A program made the translations under genes and the position numbers. 64,000 bases of DNA. Origin: Paludibacteraceae bacterium. Its GTDB lineage: Bacteria > Bacteroidota > Bacteroidia > Bacteroidales > Paludibacteraceae. The notes beneath the pieces were generated by a model. The model saw nothing but the letters and a program-made list of their open reading frames with translations, made no database searches and had not been told where the DNA came from. Positions 63,928 to 64,000 of the stretch are shown piece after piece (position 1 is the stretch's first letter; each line of letters starts with the position of its first letter). The stretch is from contig CAJOKE010000015.1 of NCBI GenBank assembly GCA_905235225.1, forward strand, positions 82,384 through 146,383, written 5' to 3'.

Positions 63928-64000
63928 TTATTCTTCATTCTTTGCGTTTGTGTCATTCAGCACATTCTCTATTTCTGCTATAGTAGGAATAGTCCCTTCG
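63928..64000 (-). CDS. C-terminal end of an unidentified gene (runs off right edge)
   Basis: An open minus-strand frame enters from the right edge and ends with TAA at 63928, giving EGTIPTIAEIENVLNDTNAK and NEE. It is too short to name. It lies 68 nt before the GIY-YIG remnant on the same strand. Confidence 0.4.
   Translation of the reverse strand, partial: EGTIPTIAEIENVLNDTNAKNEE

Overview
This window reads as a chromosomal segment of a member of the Bacteroidales (phylum Bacteroidota), probably from an uncultured gut-type lineage. The evidence is a SusC/SusD/SusE-F set, a BspA-type leucine-rich-repeat protein, a frdCAB operon with Bacteroides-like sequences, and promoters of the Bacteroidota form TTTG-N19/20-TAnnTTTG that can be read directly in front of at least ten transcription units. 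I see no rRNA, CRISPR array or insertion sequence; there is one tRNA (Arg-ACG).

Layout. 1-2.5 kb (minus): the start of an AsmA/DUF748-like protein that runs off the left edge, and a short RecQ helicase. 2.5-3.0 kb: a repeat-rich spacer ending in the terminator of an alpha-glucan uptake operon (2.96-10.68 kb, minus) made of an SLC45-type sugar:H+ symporter, SusC, SusD and a SusE/F-like starch-binding lipoprotein split by an apparent frameshift; no glycoside hydrolase is present here. 10.9-27.9 kb (plus): a long co-directional block with many 4-nt or similar overlaps: a second, long RecQ, RimO, HU, an HU-TM-LysM protein, UvrA (no usual start codon), a WbpM/CapD-type sugar dehydratase, a WecA/MraY-type transferase, an ABC-F ATPase, a polysaccharide deacetylase-like protein, a two-domain glycosyltransferase and a cysteine desulfidase-like protein. 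28.1-28.5 kb: a candidate structured non-coding RNA with its own promoter, a long-range closing stem, a possible pseudoknot and a terminator.

28.5-33.0 kb (plus): an envelope cluster with a predicted exported caspase-family protease (His382/Cys430), a small beta-barrel, a beta-sandwich protein, an LPP20-like protein and a DUF4384 protein separated from its signal peptide. 33.2-34.9 kb: a BspA-like LRR protein. 35-39 kb (minus): outer-membrane protein, TPR protein, LptC and FabG. 39.2-44.4 kb (minus): tRNA-Arg, a DUF975 membrane protein, frdCAB, whose FrdA carries an extra ~92-residue Ala/Lys/Glu-rich N-terminus, and MgtC. 45.1-54.2 kb (plus): a nine-gene operon of almost entirely exported proteins (beta-helix, TPM, LemA, collagen-like, DUF6175-like, LPP20-like) closed by a strong terminator. 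54.5-60.3 kb: PNPase, a receiver/PPDK_N fusion lacking the phosphohistidine domain, and DUF4298. 60.4-64 kb (minus): a DpnII-type restriction-modification locus (Dam-type methylase, DpnII nuclease, small CxxC protein, second methylase) beside a decayed GIY-YIG gene.

The strongest unusual signals are the structured RNA at 28.14-28.46 kb; unrelated short tandem arrays in intergenic DNA that nearly all share an 11-bp (or 22-bp) unit length; the caspase cluster and the nine-gene exported operon, which share LPP20-like members; and the HU-TM-LysM and extended FrdA architectures. All family names come from reading the protein sequences without a database search.
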